Shown piece by piece: positions 38,503-47,368 of a stretch of 64,000 nucleotides of DNA. The position numbers and the translations under genes are program-made. The stretch comes from a bacterium (lineage in GTDB: Bacteria > DUMJ01), in NCBI GenBank assembly GCA_012839925.1, contig DUMJ01000026.1, forward strand, positions 1 through 64,000, given 5' to 3'. Under the pieces are notes generated by a model. The model was given only the letters and a program-made list of their open reading frames with translations, was not told where the DNA came from and searched no databases. Numbering within the stretch: the stretch's first letter is position 1; every line of letters starts with the position of its first letter.

Positions 38503-40317
38503 TTACAAATTGTAATCCAGTCGTATATAAAGTTCTCTCCCATAAGAATTGGAGATTATATTATCCTGATACATTGATTCTCTCATATCATATCCCAGGG
38601 TAAAAGATAAAGATCTGGATAACCTGGTCTCTAACTCTATTTCTATAGAGGATAGAGTGCTGGCATCCAATGTCCTGAAGTACTCCAGCCTCAATGTATT
38701 GTTATCAGATATCCTGTAACTGGCTGAGAGATTTACACCAATATCTGAGAGAGTTTTATCAATCATATTATCCTTCATTATGAGGAAGAATACTTTGCCC
38801 TTAAGAGCCAGAGTTAAGGATGGATAGGTCTCTTCTTCTAAGAATATATTTAAAGAGTCAATAGAGAGACTACTGTCTCTGGCTAATCTATAGGCGAATC
38901 CACCCTCGATACTACCTATAATATGGCTATTAAGACCCAGTCTCAGACTTTTTAATCCATCCTCCAGATAGATTCCGTCAAATATCACTGTATTTTTGTC
39001 TAATGGGAAACTTCCATCTACCTCTAAACCTGATCTTATACTGGTTTTCCCGATATTATCGGCAACCGGGTCCAGGATTGTAGTCGGTCCGCCTGAAATA
39101 ACCAGTCCCTTCTGCTCTTCCTTCCTTACCGGCACCTTACTCAGGCTGTATGTACTTGATTCTATAATATTTAAGACATCCCTTTCTAAATATAGGGGAA
39201 TCTCCTTTGCGTATATAAAGATGGTAAAGGAATCTTCACTTTTTTCTTCAGTTGGTATGTATGGATGAAACACTCCATACCTTTCTGATATCTCTCTATG
39301 GTTAACCACTCCTCCCAGTACTGCAATCTCATCCTGCTTTAAGACTATCGATGTTCTGGTTGAGCCCACAGATTTTCGCAATTCTCCGTCTATATAACTG
39401 GCTATCAGGTCAAGGTCTATATTTATCCTGTCGCCCTCCATCCTAGATGTTATTCCCATCTCTATATTGGTGGAAAATTCTACCGTAGTTGTATAGTTTT
39501 CTATTACGAACTGTCTGTATGTCTCTTCATCTATAAGTATATCTGACTTATTATCTTCAAGGACTATGAGCTTTGACCTTGCAGTCTGCAGTGTATCGCT
39601 CTTACTCTTCAGGATATCCATAACCGCATCTATGCCCAGGTTGTTACTGTAGATAAATCCAAGCTTCATATCCTTAAAGTATAATTCTCCGGTAGTCCCC
39701 TCTGTCTCGCCTTTTAGATCCCACTCCAGCTTCCAATCTTCAGGTATTATCTTGTTTATCTCTCCATAAGACTCCTTGACATAAAGCACATCAACAAATA
39801 TGGATTTTCCGGGTATATCTGCATCTCTTATCTTTTTGACTATGCTATCCATCATAGATGCTGGAGCTGTTATTGAGAGCAGGTTTAAAGAACTATTCGC
39901 CTTTACAAATGGAGAGAAACTATCACCGAGCTTTCCCTTTATAACGTCTGCTGTTACGTATTCTGGTTTATAGAAGAATGTCTTTGAAATATTATTAAAG
40001 ATGACATTTTTTATATCTGGAGACCCTACAAGGTAGTAACCGTCTCTCCTGGAGTATACATATCCACCCTGAGATAAAAGCATATCCAATGCTCTTTCAA
40101 ATGGGACACCTTTTAATTCAAGGGTAACAAAACCTTCAACTGTACTGTCCGGGATTACAATTACCCCTGTCTGCCCTGATATATCATATATCGCCTGTCT
40201 TATTTCTGTATCTACAAAGGTCGCATTTACAAGGTTATTTGCCCTTGCATCTATGGGCAGGAGAGAAGATATAAGTATAACTATTATCAATACCCATCTC
40301 ATCAGGACCTCTGTCAT
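38503..40317 (-). CDS. secretin-derived protein with STN/N-domains, degenerate secretin segment and predicted C-terminal beta-barrel
   Basis: Signal peptide; VNATFVDTEIRQAIYDISGQTGVIVIPDSTVEGFVTLELKGVPFERALDMLLSQGGYVY; C-terminal amphipathic strands ending SYGRELYIRLDYNL. Confidence 0.8.
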   Translation of the reverse strand: MTEVLMRWVLIIVILISSLLPIDARANNLVNATFVDTEIRQAIYDISGQTGVIVIPDSTVEGFVTLELKGVPFERALDMLLSQGGYVYSRRDGYYLVGSPDIKNVIFNNISKTFFYKPEYVTADVIKGKLGDSFSPFVKANSSLNLLSITAPASMMDSIVKKIRDADIPGKSIFVDVLYVKESYGEINKIIPEDWKLEWDLKGETEGTTGELYFKDMKLGFIYSNNLGIDAVMDILKSKSDTLQTARSKLIVLEDNKSDILIDEETYRQFVIENYTTTVEFSTNIEMGITSRMEGDRINIDLDLIASYIDGELRKSVGSTRTSIVLKQDEIAVLGGVVNHREISERYGVFHPYIPTEEKSEDSFTIFIYAKEIPLYLERDVLNIIESSTYSLSKVPVRKEEQKGLVISGGPTTILDPVADNIGKTSIRSGLEVDGSFPLDKNTVIFDGIYLEDGLKSLRLGLNSHIIGSIEGGFAYRLARDSSLSIDSLNIFLEEETYPSLTLALKGKVFFLIMKDNMIDKTLSDIGVNLSASYRISDNNTLRLEYFRTLDASTLSSIEIELETRLSRSLSFTLGYDMRESMYQDNIISNSYGRELYIRLDYNL

Positions 40318-41567
40318 TTGGAAACTTCAAGATCGTTTACAACTCTGCAGGTAAGTAAGATCACCACATCACTTGACTCTCTCGTTTTTCGCTTACTGGA
40401 GAATAAAACTCCTATAATGGGTAAATCTCCCAGTATTGGGACCTTTTCTATAATTTCGTTTTCGCTTTCATGTTTTAACCCGCCAATAACCACCGTCTGG
40501 TTATCCTTTATCCTTACAGTTGTGGATACCACTCTTCTTAATGCGGTGGGTGTTTCTGTACCTATTTTTACATCACTCACTTCGGTGGCAATTGTAAGTA
40601 ATATGCTATCTGGTTCAGATGTGCCGGTTTCTATAACCTTTGGAAGTATCTTTAATGTTATCCCACCCTTTATCATCTGAAGTGTCCTTGTCAGTGTTGT
40701 CTCTGTTCCCGTAGTTATTATTACATACTCCTCTCTTCCTAACTCTATAGAGGCTTCCTTACCATCTATTGTTGATATCTTTGGTGTTGCCCTGACCTTT
40801 GCCTTTCCCTCTCCTACTAGAGCCTCTAATTTAAGCCATATTTTTTGAGCAGAATCGAGATTAAATACTATTCCTCCAGTGTATGAGTATTCAAGCCCTG
40901 CTGTCCCTGCGGTCTCCTGTGGTTCACCTACAGGTAAACTCAGACCAAAACTCCCCTCTAAATTTTCTCCACCACTCTCAGAGAGTTCTATCACTGCACT
41001 CTCTATTATCACCTGTTTTCTCGGTTTATCAAGCTGTGATATGTCCTGTTTTATCCTGTCTATAATTTCTCTTGATGCTGTTATGGAAATAATATTATTT
41101 ACAGGGTCAACCTTTATATAAGGGCTATAGAAATCGCTCAATAGTCCAGCGATAGATGCTGCATCCAGATGTTTCATCTGAATATGTTCTGTAGCGGTAA
41201 GGCTATTAAATGTTGTACTTTTTACATCTGGTAGTCCAACCAGATAATAATCATCCATCCATCTGTATGTATAGCCTCCACCAGCCAGGACTATCTCAAG
41301 AGCCTTTTCTAAGGGAACATCCTTCAGGTCTGCTGTTACCCAACCCTGAACAGAGTTATCTGCAACGATATTGATACCAGCCTGAGCAGCTATATCTCTG
41401 AGTGCCTGACGGAGCTCTGTATCAACAAATACATTTGTTATAAGTTTGGAAACTGGCGGATTCGTTATATTTGATGGGATATCATTTTCTGACCTGGGGA
41501 TATCCGCCATTGCGGTTGTATAAGACATGAATAATACTAAAAGTAAGATATATACTGTCTTCTTCAT
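40314..41567 (-). CDS. secretin (PilQ/GspD superfamily)
   Basis: STN domain NVFVDTELRQALRDIAAQAGINIVADNSVQGWV; secretin signature VRIKDNQTVVIGGLKHESENEIIEKVPILGDLPIIGVLFSSKRKTRESSDVVILLT. Confidence 0.94.
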   Translation of the reverse strand: MKKTVYILLLVLFMSYTTAMADIPRSENDIPSNITNPPVSKLITNVFVDTELRQALRDIAAQAGINIVADNSVQGWVTADLKDVPLEKALEIVLAGGGYTYRWMDDYYLVGLPDVKSTTFNSLTATEHIQMKHLDAASIAGLLSDFYSPYIKVDPVNNIISITASREIIDRIKQDISQLDKPRKQVIIESAVIELSESGGENLEGSFGLSLPVGEPQETAGTAGLEYSYTGGIVFNLDSAQKIWLKLEALVGEGKAKVRATPKISTIDGKEASIELGREEYVIITTGTETTLTRTLQMIKGGITLKILPKVIETGTSEPDSILLTIATEVSDVKIGTETPTALRRVVSTTVRIKDNQTVVIGGLKHESENEIIEKVPILGDLPIIGVLFSSKRKTRESSDVVILLTCRVVNDLEVSK

Positions 41568-43201
41568 TCTTTGCCCTCCTCTTTAGGCTTTTCTATTGTA
41601 AACTCTTTTTCAAGAGTTGCCCATCTCTTTTCTCCATAAGTCACCTTTACACTTGCTATATAATCTCCTGGTTCAAGCTTCTGAGTATATAACACCATAA
41701 ACTGTCTGGTTCCGTCAGGTAGGACTATAACCTCTCCGTCAGAGAAGGGAAGTTCTTCCGTTATCACCTTTGATTTTTCTGTATCGGTCCCCTTTGCCTT
41801 TACTGTAAGAACGGCTGACGCCTTCAGATGTATATTACCCGTGTTCTTAAATAATGTTAAGAACTGGGGAAAGGCTGAACCTTCTGTATTTACCAGTTTA
41901 ATATCCTGTACCTCTCCGTCATATTTCAAATCTCCCGGAACAGTGACCAGATATAGGGTGTCCAGTGTAGCCACAAGTCCCTCTTCAGATGCTGGATCTG
42001 ATAACACAAAGGAGACATTTGTATACCTCCCTCCGGGTTTTATATCCCTTGGTGGAGTTAGATTTATCCTGATAGAACGTCTTTCATTTGGTTTCAGTGA
42101 AAACTTATTATTATCAAGCTTTATCCAGTCAGTAGCAGAATACCTCGTGTCCTCTGTCTGGATTATGTCACCATCTAAACCTAAGGCTACTGGATTAGCT
42201 GAAACATTTACATCAACTGACTTTGCAGTCATATTCTGTATGGTAACAACTGAGCTTCTGAATGAGCCGGGAGGAGCGGTTATCTCCTGTATTGATGGCT
42301 CAACGACAACATCGATACCTTTTCCAGATGCTAGAGTCCCGAGTTTTGCCTCTCCTGAGGTTATACTGAACGGTATACTTGCCTTTAATGCGGTGGGAAC
42401 TCCGTACTTTATATATGCCTCGGCGATATATTCTCCAGGGGGAAGAGGTCTTATAATGCTTTTAAGTTCAGCATCTGCCCCTGGAAGCAGGAGACCCATA
42501 CCTCCTCCAAGGGGAATCTCCCTGATTCTCCTACCCAGCCTTGATTTTATGAGAAGTGTTGCACTGGTCTGTACAGTAATATTCCCCTGATTCTTTAACA
42601 GTGCTGTAAATGCTATCATATTATTGTTTTCTAACTTTGTATTTTCTACGGTAAACTGCTCCAGATTCACCTTTCTTTCAATCCTTCCACCAGGTATGGT
42701 GACATTCACGATGCTTAATAACTGGGTAGAGATGTTCAAGCTGGCAACACCTTCTTCTCCCTCTGGAGTGGTTGTTTTTTTCTCAGGAGCAAGCTCAAAA
42801 AGTATTGCACAGTACCTTCCACCATAAACTCCTCTGGGGATTGACATTGTACACTCAATAATCTTTCCTTCCTGTCCCTTCAATGTTACCTCATCTGGAG
42901 ACACCTTAATCCACTCACTGCAATCCCAGGGGTTTGTCTCATCCTTACCTAAAAACTCAAAATAACCCGCCCTATTTACCTTTACCGGGATAGCCCTGAT
43001 ACTGAAATTACCTGTAGTACCGGGGTCACTCTCATTGACCAGAAGTATCTCAAACTTTTTAACCACACCAGGATAGCTTGTTATCTCATTGAAAAGTGGA
43101 GTTACACTTAAGGTGACTATTGAAAATGCCGATTGTATAAATGAAAAAAGAAGAATTATAGCAATTGTTGTTACAGATAAAACATATATCTTTTTACTCA
43201 T
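41564..43201 (-). CDS. exported protein with two tandem DUF916-like/Ig-like modules
   Basis: Signal peptide; repeated pattern WIKVSPDEVTLKGQEGKIIECTMSIPRGVYGGRYCAILFEL and WIKLDNNKFSLKPNERRSIRINLTPPRDIKPGGRYTNVSFVL. Confidence 0.75.
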   Translation of the reverse strand: MSKKIYVLSVTTIAIILLFSFIQSAFSIVTLSVTPLFNEITSYPGVVKKFEILLVNESDPGTTGNFSIRAIPVKVNRAGYFEFLGKDETNPWDCSEWIKVSPDEVTLKGQEGKIIECTMSIPRGVYGGRYCAILFELAPEKKTTTPEGEEGVASLNISTQLLSIVNVTIPGGRIERKVNLEQFTVENTKLENNNMIAFTALLKNQGNITVQTSATLLIKSRLGRRIREIPLGGGMGLLLPGADAELKSIIRPLPPGEYIAEAYIKYGVPTALKASIPFSITSGEAKLGTLASGKGIDVVVEPSIQEITAPPGSFRSSVVTIQNMTAKSVDVNVSANPVALGLDGDIIQTEDTRYSATDWIKLDNNKFSLKPNERRSIRINLTPPRDIKPGGRYTNVSFVLSDPASEEGLVATLDTLYLVTVPGDLKYDGEVQDIKLVNTEGSAFPQFLTLFKNTGNIHLKASAVLTVKAKGTDTEKSKVITEELPFSDGEVIVLPDGTRQFMVLYTQKLEPGDYIASVKVTYGEKRWATLEKEFTIEKPKEEGKE

Positions 43202-43226
43202 CTTGCCTCCTATGATTAAAAGATAA

Positions 43227-43246
43227 CGGGGCTCTCCAGAGCCCCG
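43227..43246 (-). terminator. intraoperonic hairpin CGGGGCTCT-GG-AGAGCCCCG (attenuator/partial terminator)
   Basis: 9-bp GC-rich perfect stem between the 43262 and 43201 genes, followed on the minus strand by TTATCTTTTAAT. Confidence 0.65.
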
Positions 43247-43261
43247 CGTAAATCAAAACTT

Positions 43262-43969
43262 TTACTGAGTATCAGTAGGAGGAATAAGATCTTCCTTGAA
43301 GAAACCATCTCCTGGATTTATCCAGGGCTTAAGCATTGTCACTGATAGAGATACTGTAGCATCGTTCTGATATTCGCATGCTCTTGTCTTAATATAACCA
43401 CCGCTAGCATCCTCTCTTACATTGATCTTTATCCAGAAGTATGCTGTATGTTCGCAGTATGGGATATCAGGGATATCGTAACGATTTATTTCGGTTGCCT
43501 TAAGCCAAAAAGTTGGTATAGTATTTTCAGACAAGCTATATCCATAGAATGTCTCTATAGCTTCGCCAGAAGCATTCTTCAGGTCGTCAAAACCTGACAC
43601 AGTTATTGCGACATCTGCATTAGATTTGACATAGCCCTTTATTGGTCCTGCTACATATATGCCGGGCTTTCTTACTTTGATATTCCATCCCTGTGCATCA
43701 GCTGACCACTTTATCCATTGTGCAATAGAGGCATGTGTTGCAACATCTACTGTCCATGTCTGTTTATTGCAGTAACCACTCTGCTGGGTGCCCTGATGCC
43801 AGAATCTGGCGTTAGCCGTAACATCTCCTTTTGGCTCAGCAACCCACTCCCCATCATCCAATCTCCATACCTGTGTTTCCTGAAGGAGAGGCAATTCGCT
43901 CGCCCAGGCTAAACCCATCATACTCATCATTAAACCCACTACTAGTAACGCTATTAAACTCTTTCTCAT
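43262..43969 (-). CDS. secreted GYCNK-motif protein E
   Basis: Signal peptide MRKSLIALLVVGLMMSMMGLAWA; paralog of 44004..44699; AAGGAGGTAA SD. Track start 44032 over-extended. Confidence 0.8.
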   Translation of the reverse strand: MRKSLIALLVVGLMMSMMGLAWASELPLLQETQVWRLDDGEWVAEPKGDVTANARFWHQGTQQSGYCNKQTWTVDVATHASIAQWIKWSADAQGWNIKVRKPGIYVAGPIKGYVKSNADVAITVSGFDDLKNASGEAIETFYGYSLSENTIPTFWLKATEINRYDIPDIPYCEHTAYFWIKINVREDASGGYIKTRACEYQNDATVSLSVTMLKPWINPGDGFFKEDLIPPTDTQ

Positions 43970-44003
43970 TTCTAAATTACCTCCTTTTATAAATTTTTTA
44001 AAA

Positions 44004-44699
44004 CTACTCAAAAAGTCCATAGCCATCATCATCTAACCATGGTTTGTAAACTGTTACCGAGATCTTAATCTGGGCATCGTCCTGATACTCACATGCCCTT
44101 GTCTTGGGGTAATTATCACTAGCATCTTCTCTTACATTGATCATCACCCATAGATGAGCATTATGTTCGCAGTAAGGGACTGCAAGTGTCTGCTGATCCA
44201 ATGTCCTGGCAGGATACCAATTAGTTATCATCTCTGGTATCTCCTCTCCAAAACTGTAGAAGGTCTCTATCTTCTCGCCACGATCGTTTACCAGGTCACC
44301 AAAGCCGGAGAAAGTTACATTGACATCTGCATTGGATTTGATGGATCCAACGATACAATCTCCAGTGTATTTCCCTGGCTTTCTAACATAGATACGCCAT
44401 CCCTGTGCAGAGAGTTGCCACCTTATCCACTGAGCGACAGATGTATGAGTCGCGACATCTAGCTCCCAGGTCTCTTTATTGCAGTAACCACCTAAAATAG
44501 CTCCTTGCTGCCATGCTCGGGCATTTGCTCCGGTACCTCCTATCGGCTCTAAAACCCAGCTCCATAACTCGGTATCTTCATTTTCAGTCCATCTCCATAC
44601 ATTTACCTCTTCCTGAAGTGTTAAGTCATTTGCCCAGGCTAAACTCGACATACTTATTAATAAGATTGATACCAATCCCAGAAGTAATACTCTTCTCAT
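44004..44699 (-). CDS. secreted GYCNK-motif protein D
   Basis: Signal peptide MRRVLLLGLVSILLISMSSLAWA; shares ANAR-W-QG--GYCNK-TW--DVATH-S-AQWI-W and NVREDAS...KTRACEYQ with protein E; AAAGGAGGTGAA SD. Confidence 0.8.
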   Translation of the reverse strand: MRRVLLLGLVSILLISMSSLAWANDLTLQEEVNVWRWTENEDTELWSWVLEPIGGTGANARAWQQGAILGGYCNKETWELDVATHTSVAQWIRWQLSAQGWRIYVRKPGKYTGDCIVGSIKSNADVNVTFSGFGDLVNDRGEKIETFYSFGEEIPEMITNWYPARTLDQQTLAVPYCEHNAHLWVMINVREDASDNYPKTRACEYQDDAQIKISVTVYKPWLDDDGYGLFE

Positions 44700-44763
44700 T
44701 TTTTCACCTCCTTTCTCTTTAGCCAATAAATCATTATTTAAACAGGTAAAATCTCTTACCTTG

Positions 44764-45435
44764 TTAACTGCCATTTGAAATCACCTCTATCTTTGGAACT
44801 GTTACTGAATGTTGTGTATTACCCACTCTATACTTCAATACCGAGCCTGAATTTAGAATATGGGTTCCAGAGGATGTAAACTCCTGCTTACCTGCAGAGT
44901 TTTTATCTGTATATACCTTAAGCAGTAATGTCGCTGTGCCGGAAAAGTTATCACCTATTGTCCACTCAAGCTGGACCTTGTGGGTTTCACCCTGGTATTC
45001 GAAATCTACCGAACCCCTTGACACTGATATAAGTTCTACTCCAAATTCTCCACCGAAGTTATCTGTAACAATCACACTATTTATCGTGCTATCCGAGGTC
45101 AATTCAATCCTTACCTGCCATTCAGCATATTGTTTATTCGGTACCTTAAAAGTGCCATCAGGAAGTGTTGTTATATTGGAAGTTACCGCTTCGGCAGTTT
45201 TTGTAAAACTGAGTTCAGGAGGAACTTCAAATGTAGTTTTCACAGATACCCCAGCATCCCAAACAGACTTATTGCAGTATCCACCAGTTCCCTCACCTGC
45301 CACCTCAACTGAACCATATTCATTCAATTCTGTAAGCTCTACCCACTGTCCGGTTTGAGGATTATACCTGTAAAACTTCATTCCCAGGGTTAAAAATAAT
45401 ACCAGTACTGTTAATAGAATCTTTTTAATTTTCAT
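44764..45435 (-). CDS. exported GYCNK-motif protein C with DUF11-like beta-sandwich domain
   Basis: Short N-terminal hydrophobic segment; YNPQTGQWVELTELNEYGSVEVAGEGTGGYCNKSVWDAGVSVKTTF; remainder resembles DUF11-like repeats (VTDNFG, LEWTIGDNFSGTATLLLKVYT). Confidence 0.7.
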   Translation of the reverse strand: MKIKKILLTVLVLFLTLGMKFYRYNPQTGQWVELTELNEYGSVEVAGEGTGGYCNKSVWDAGVSVKTTFEVPPELSFTKTAEAVTSNITTLPDGTFKVPNKQYAEWQVRIELTSDSTINSVIVTDNFGGEFGVELISVSRGSVDFEYQGETHKVQLEWTIGDNFSGTATLLLKVYTDKNSAGKQEFTSSGTHILNSGSVLKYRVGNTQHSVTVPKIEVISNGS

Positions 45436-46216
45436 AACCCACCTTCCTGGTCAATTCTTTTGTAGCGGATTCGTTCTTGCCATAATTTATCCTGAGGCTG
45501 GCAGTAAAATCTTCGACCCTCGGGTGTCTCCACACTGTCCGGATTACCCTTCTACCCTCTGGTAAGACAGTGAGTGACCCTTTTGCGGGAAGTGTTCGAA
45601 TCCTCTTTCCATTAATATCTCTTATATCTACAGCCCCATCTATCTTTAGATAGGTATTGCCCAGATTTCTTATAACTGTCAAAAATGTTATCTCTTCAGG
45701 AGAAATCTTCTCTATGGAAAATGAATCTATCGATAAGACTTTTTCTTCAGAAGAAGGTATGGAGACAAATATCAATGACCCTGTCTTGATCTTGACTCCC
45801 ATCCTCTCTCTCAGACCGTTACTGCTGTCTATGTCGAATGTTATTGCACACCATCTTCCACCACTTGCATCCTGGGGGACTGAGAGCTTTCCATTCAGTA
45901 TAAATGTTCTTTTAGCCAGAATTGTAAATTTCTCAGTGTCCAGCTCTATCCAATCTGTACAGCTCCACCTGTCCGATTCTTCAAGCATTACAAGGGTACC
46001 ATTCTCCTCAAATGTAAATGGCAATACACTGGTTTTTACTCTCAGATCCATATCACTCAGATTTGTAAGGGTTATAGAGAAGAAATATACTGTTCCCTGT
46101 CCAAGTGATACATCTATAATTGGGGGAGAGATGACAACCTTTATCTCTCCAAGCGGGTCTTCAACAAGAAATGACGATGTGAATAGTCTTGTACAGATAA
46201 GTATCTTTTCCACCAC
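45425..46216 (-). CDS. DUF916-like/Ig-like single-module protein B
   Basis: WSCTDWIELDTEKFTILAKRTFILNGKLSVPQDASGGRWCAITFDI matches the modules of 41564..43201. Confidence 0.7.
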   Translation of the reverse strand: MVEKILICTRLFTSSFLVEDPLGEIKVVISPPIIDVSLGQGTVYFFSITLTNLSDMDLRVKTSVLPFTFEENGTLVMLEESDRWSCTDWIELDTEKFTILAKRTFILNGKLSVPQDASGGRWCAITFDIDSSNGLRERMGVKIKTGSLIFVSIPSSEEKVLSIDSFSIEKISPEEITFLTVIRNLGNTYLKIDGAVDIRDINGKRIRTLPAKGSLTVLPEGRRVIRTVWRHPRVEDFTASLRINYGKNESATKELTRKVGYEN

Positions 46217-47121
46217 TACATCCCTCCAAAGAGGAGCTTTATATTACCGCTATACTCTCCGGCTAAGATAGACTCGGTGACGTTAAGTTTGAATCTGAGT
46301 GTTACACCTATCTCCCCTGGAGATTGCCCAGAAAGAATCGAAATAGGAGCATTGGAAAATTGCATGCAGTTAGAACTATTTCCAACGATGATGTATAGGG
46401 AATTAACAGGTATGAACCTGTTAAGCTCCTTATCAATTAAATCGGTGGCTCCACACTGTAGATTCCAGTTTGAATAGTTTGTAACTATAGTTAAGCAGAT
46501 TTTTTCCAGAGAACACCACTCTCCAGGTTTGGGGACTCTAAAAGATATACCTATAGGTCCATTCTGAATCTCTTTCCTGCTCATCTCTGATTCTGACCAT
46601 ATGGTAACTGAAAAGATAGGTTTTATATCTATTGATACAGGTAACTGACCCAGCTGGACAAGACTTTCCTTCCCATTTATTGTTGTCTTATAACCAAAAA
46701 CGAGTTTACCCTCGTATCTTCCAGGTATATCCAGGTAGCTGGGTATATATTTTATATTTATCCTGGAAAGGAAGATATTTTTGTTATTCATCTTCCTGGT
46801 GATACCTGCGGCTTTTGTTAGAGGTATAAAAGAAGAACTGGTTGGATTTATTCCCTGGGCAAGGAGTATCCTGTCTCCAGGGATTCCTATCATATCCAGT
46901 TGACAGTATGCCTCCCAGTCTGTACTATCTGTGGTGATGGAGACATCTACATATCCAGTATACTCCTTTGAAAGATTATCCACGACGAACTCTATACTGG
47001 AGGTAGAAAAAGATACCAGTGCGGATAGCTTTTTCTGAGCCATTCCACCTGGTACTATCAAAAATATTAGACTCAAAACTTCTAATAAGATTATCAATCT
47101 TTTCATCATTTTTACCTCCAC
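46216..47121 (-). CDS. exported beta-rich hypothetical protein A, first gene of the operon
   Basis: Signal peptide MKRLIILLEVLSLIFLIVPGGMAQ; overlapping start/stop with protein B. Confidence 0.7.
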   Translation of the reverse strand: MEVKMMKRLIILLEVLSLIFLIVPGGMAQKKLSALVSFSTSSIEFVVDNLSKEYTGYVDVSITTDSTDWEAYCQLDMIGIPGDRILLAQGINPTSSSFIPLTKAAGITRKMNNKNIFLSRINIKYIPSYLDIPGRYEGKLVFGYKTTINGKESLVQLGQLPVSIDIKPIFSVTIWSESEMSRKEIQNGPIGISFRVPKPGEWCSLEKICLTIVTNYSNWNLQCGATDLIDKELNRFIPVNSLYIIVGNSSNCMQFSNAPISILSGQSPGEIGVTLRFKLNVTESILAGEYSGNIKLLFGGM

Positions 47122-47160
47122 CTAAATAATAATTCCGTAGAAATCTGGTTACTATCGGTT

Positions 47161-47240
47161 AGTAGTATGCTCTTTGTCATACTACTGGATATACTTTTAA
47201 GTCATACTTTAGTATGATAAATTTAACCTTAAGTATGAGT
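47161..47240. promoter_or_regulatory. array of AGTATGA/TCATACT boxes in the divergent intergenic region
   Basis: AGTAGTATG-N8-CATACTACT (47161-47186), TCATACT-TT-AGTATGA (47202-47217), AGTATGAGTATG (47232-). Confidence 0.6.
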
Positions 47241-47368
47241 ATGGAGATCTGAGTTTTCATCCCCTTTAAAGAAACTCCATTTTATGATATTCTTATGCTG
47301 ATAAGGCTTCTATGAGAACAAAAAGCTGAGTTGTAGCTAAGAAAGGAGGCAAAGAAAAGGACTGGGCT

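Noticed and set aside
41841-42590. 249-aa plus-strand ORF
   Set aside because: Antisense to gene F, which has a signal peptide, repeated modules and SD; likely a by-product of codon bias.
45657-46271. 204-aa plus-strand ORF
   Set aside because: Antisense to gene B, low-complexity Ser-rich translation, no family.
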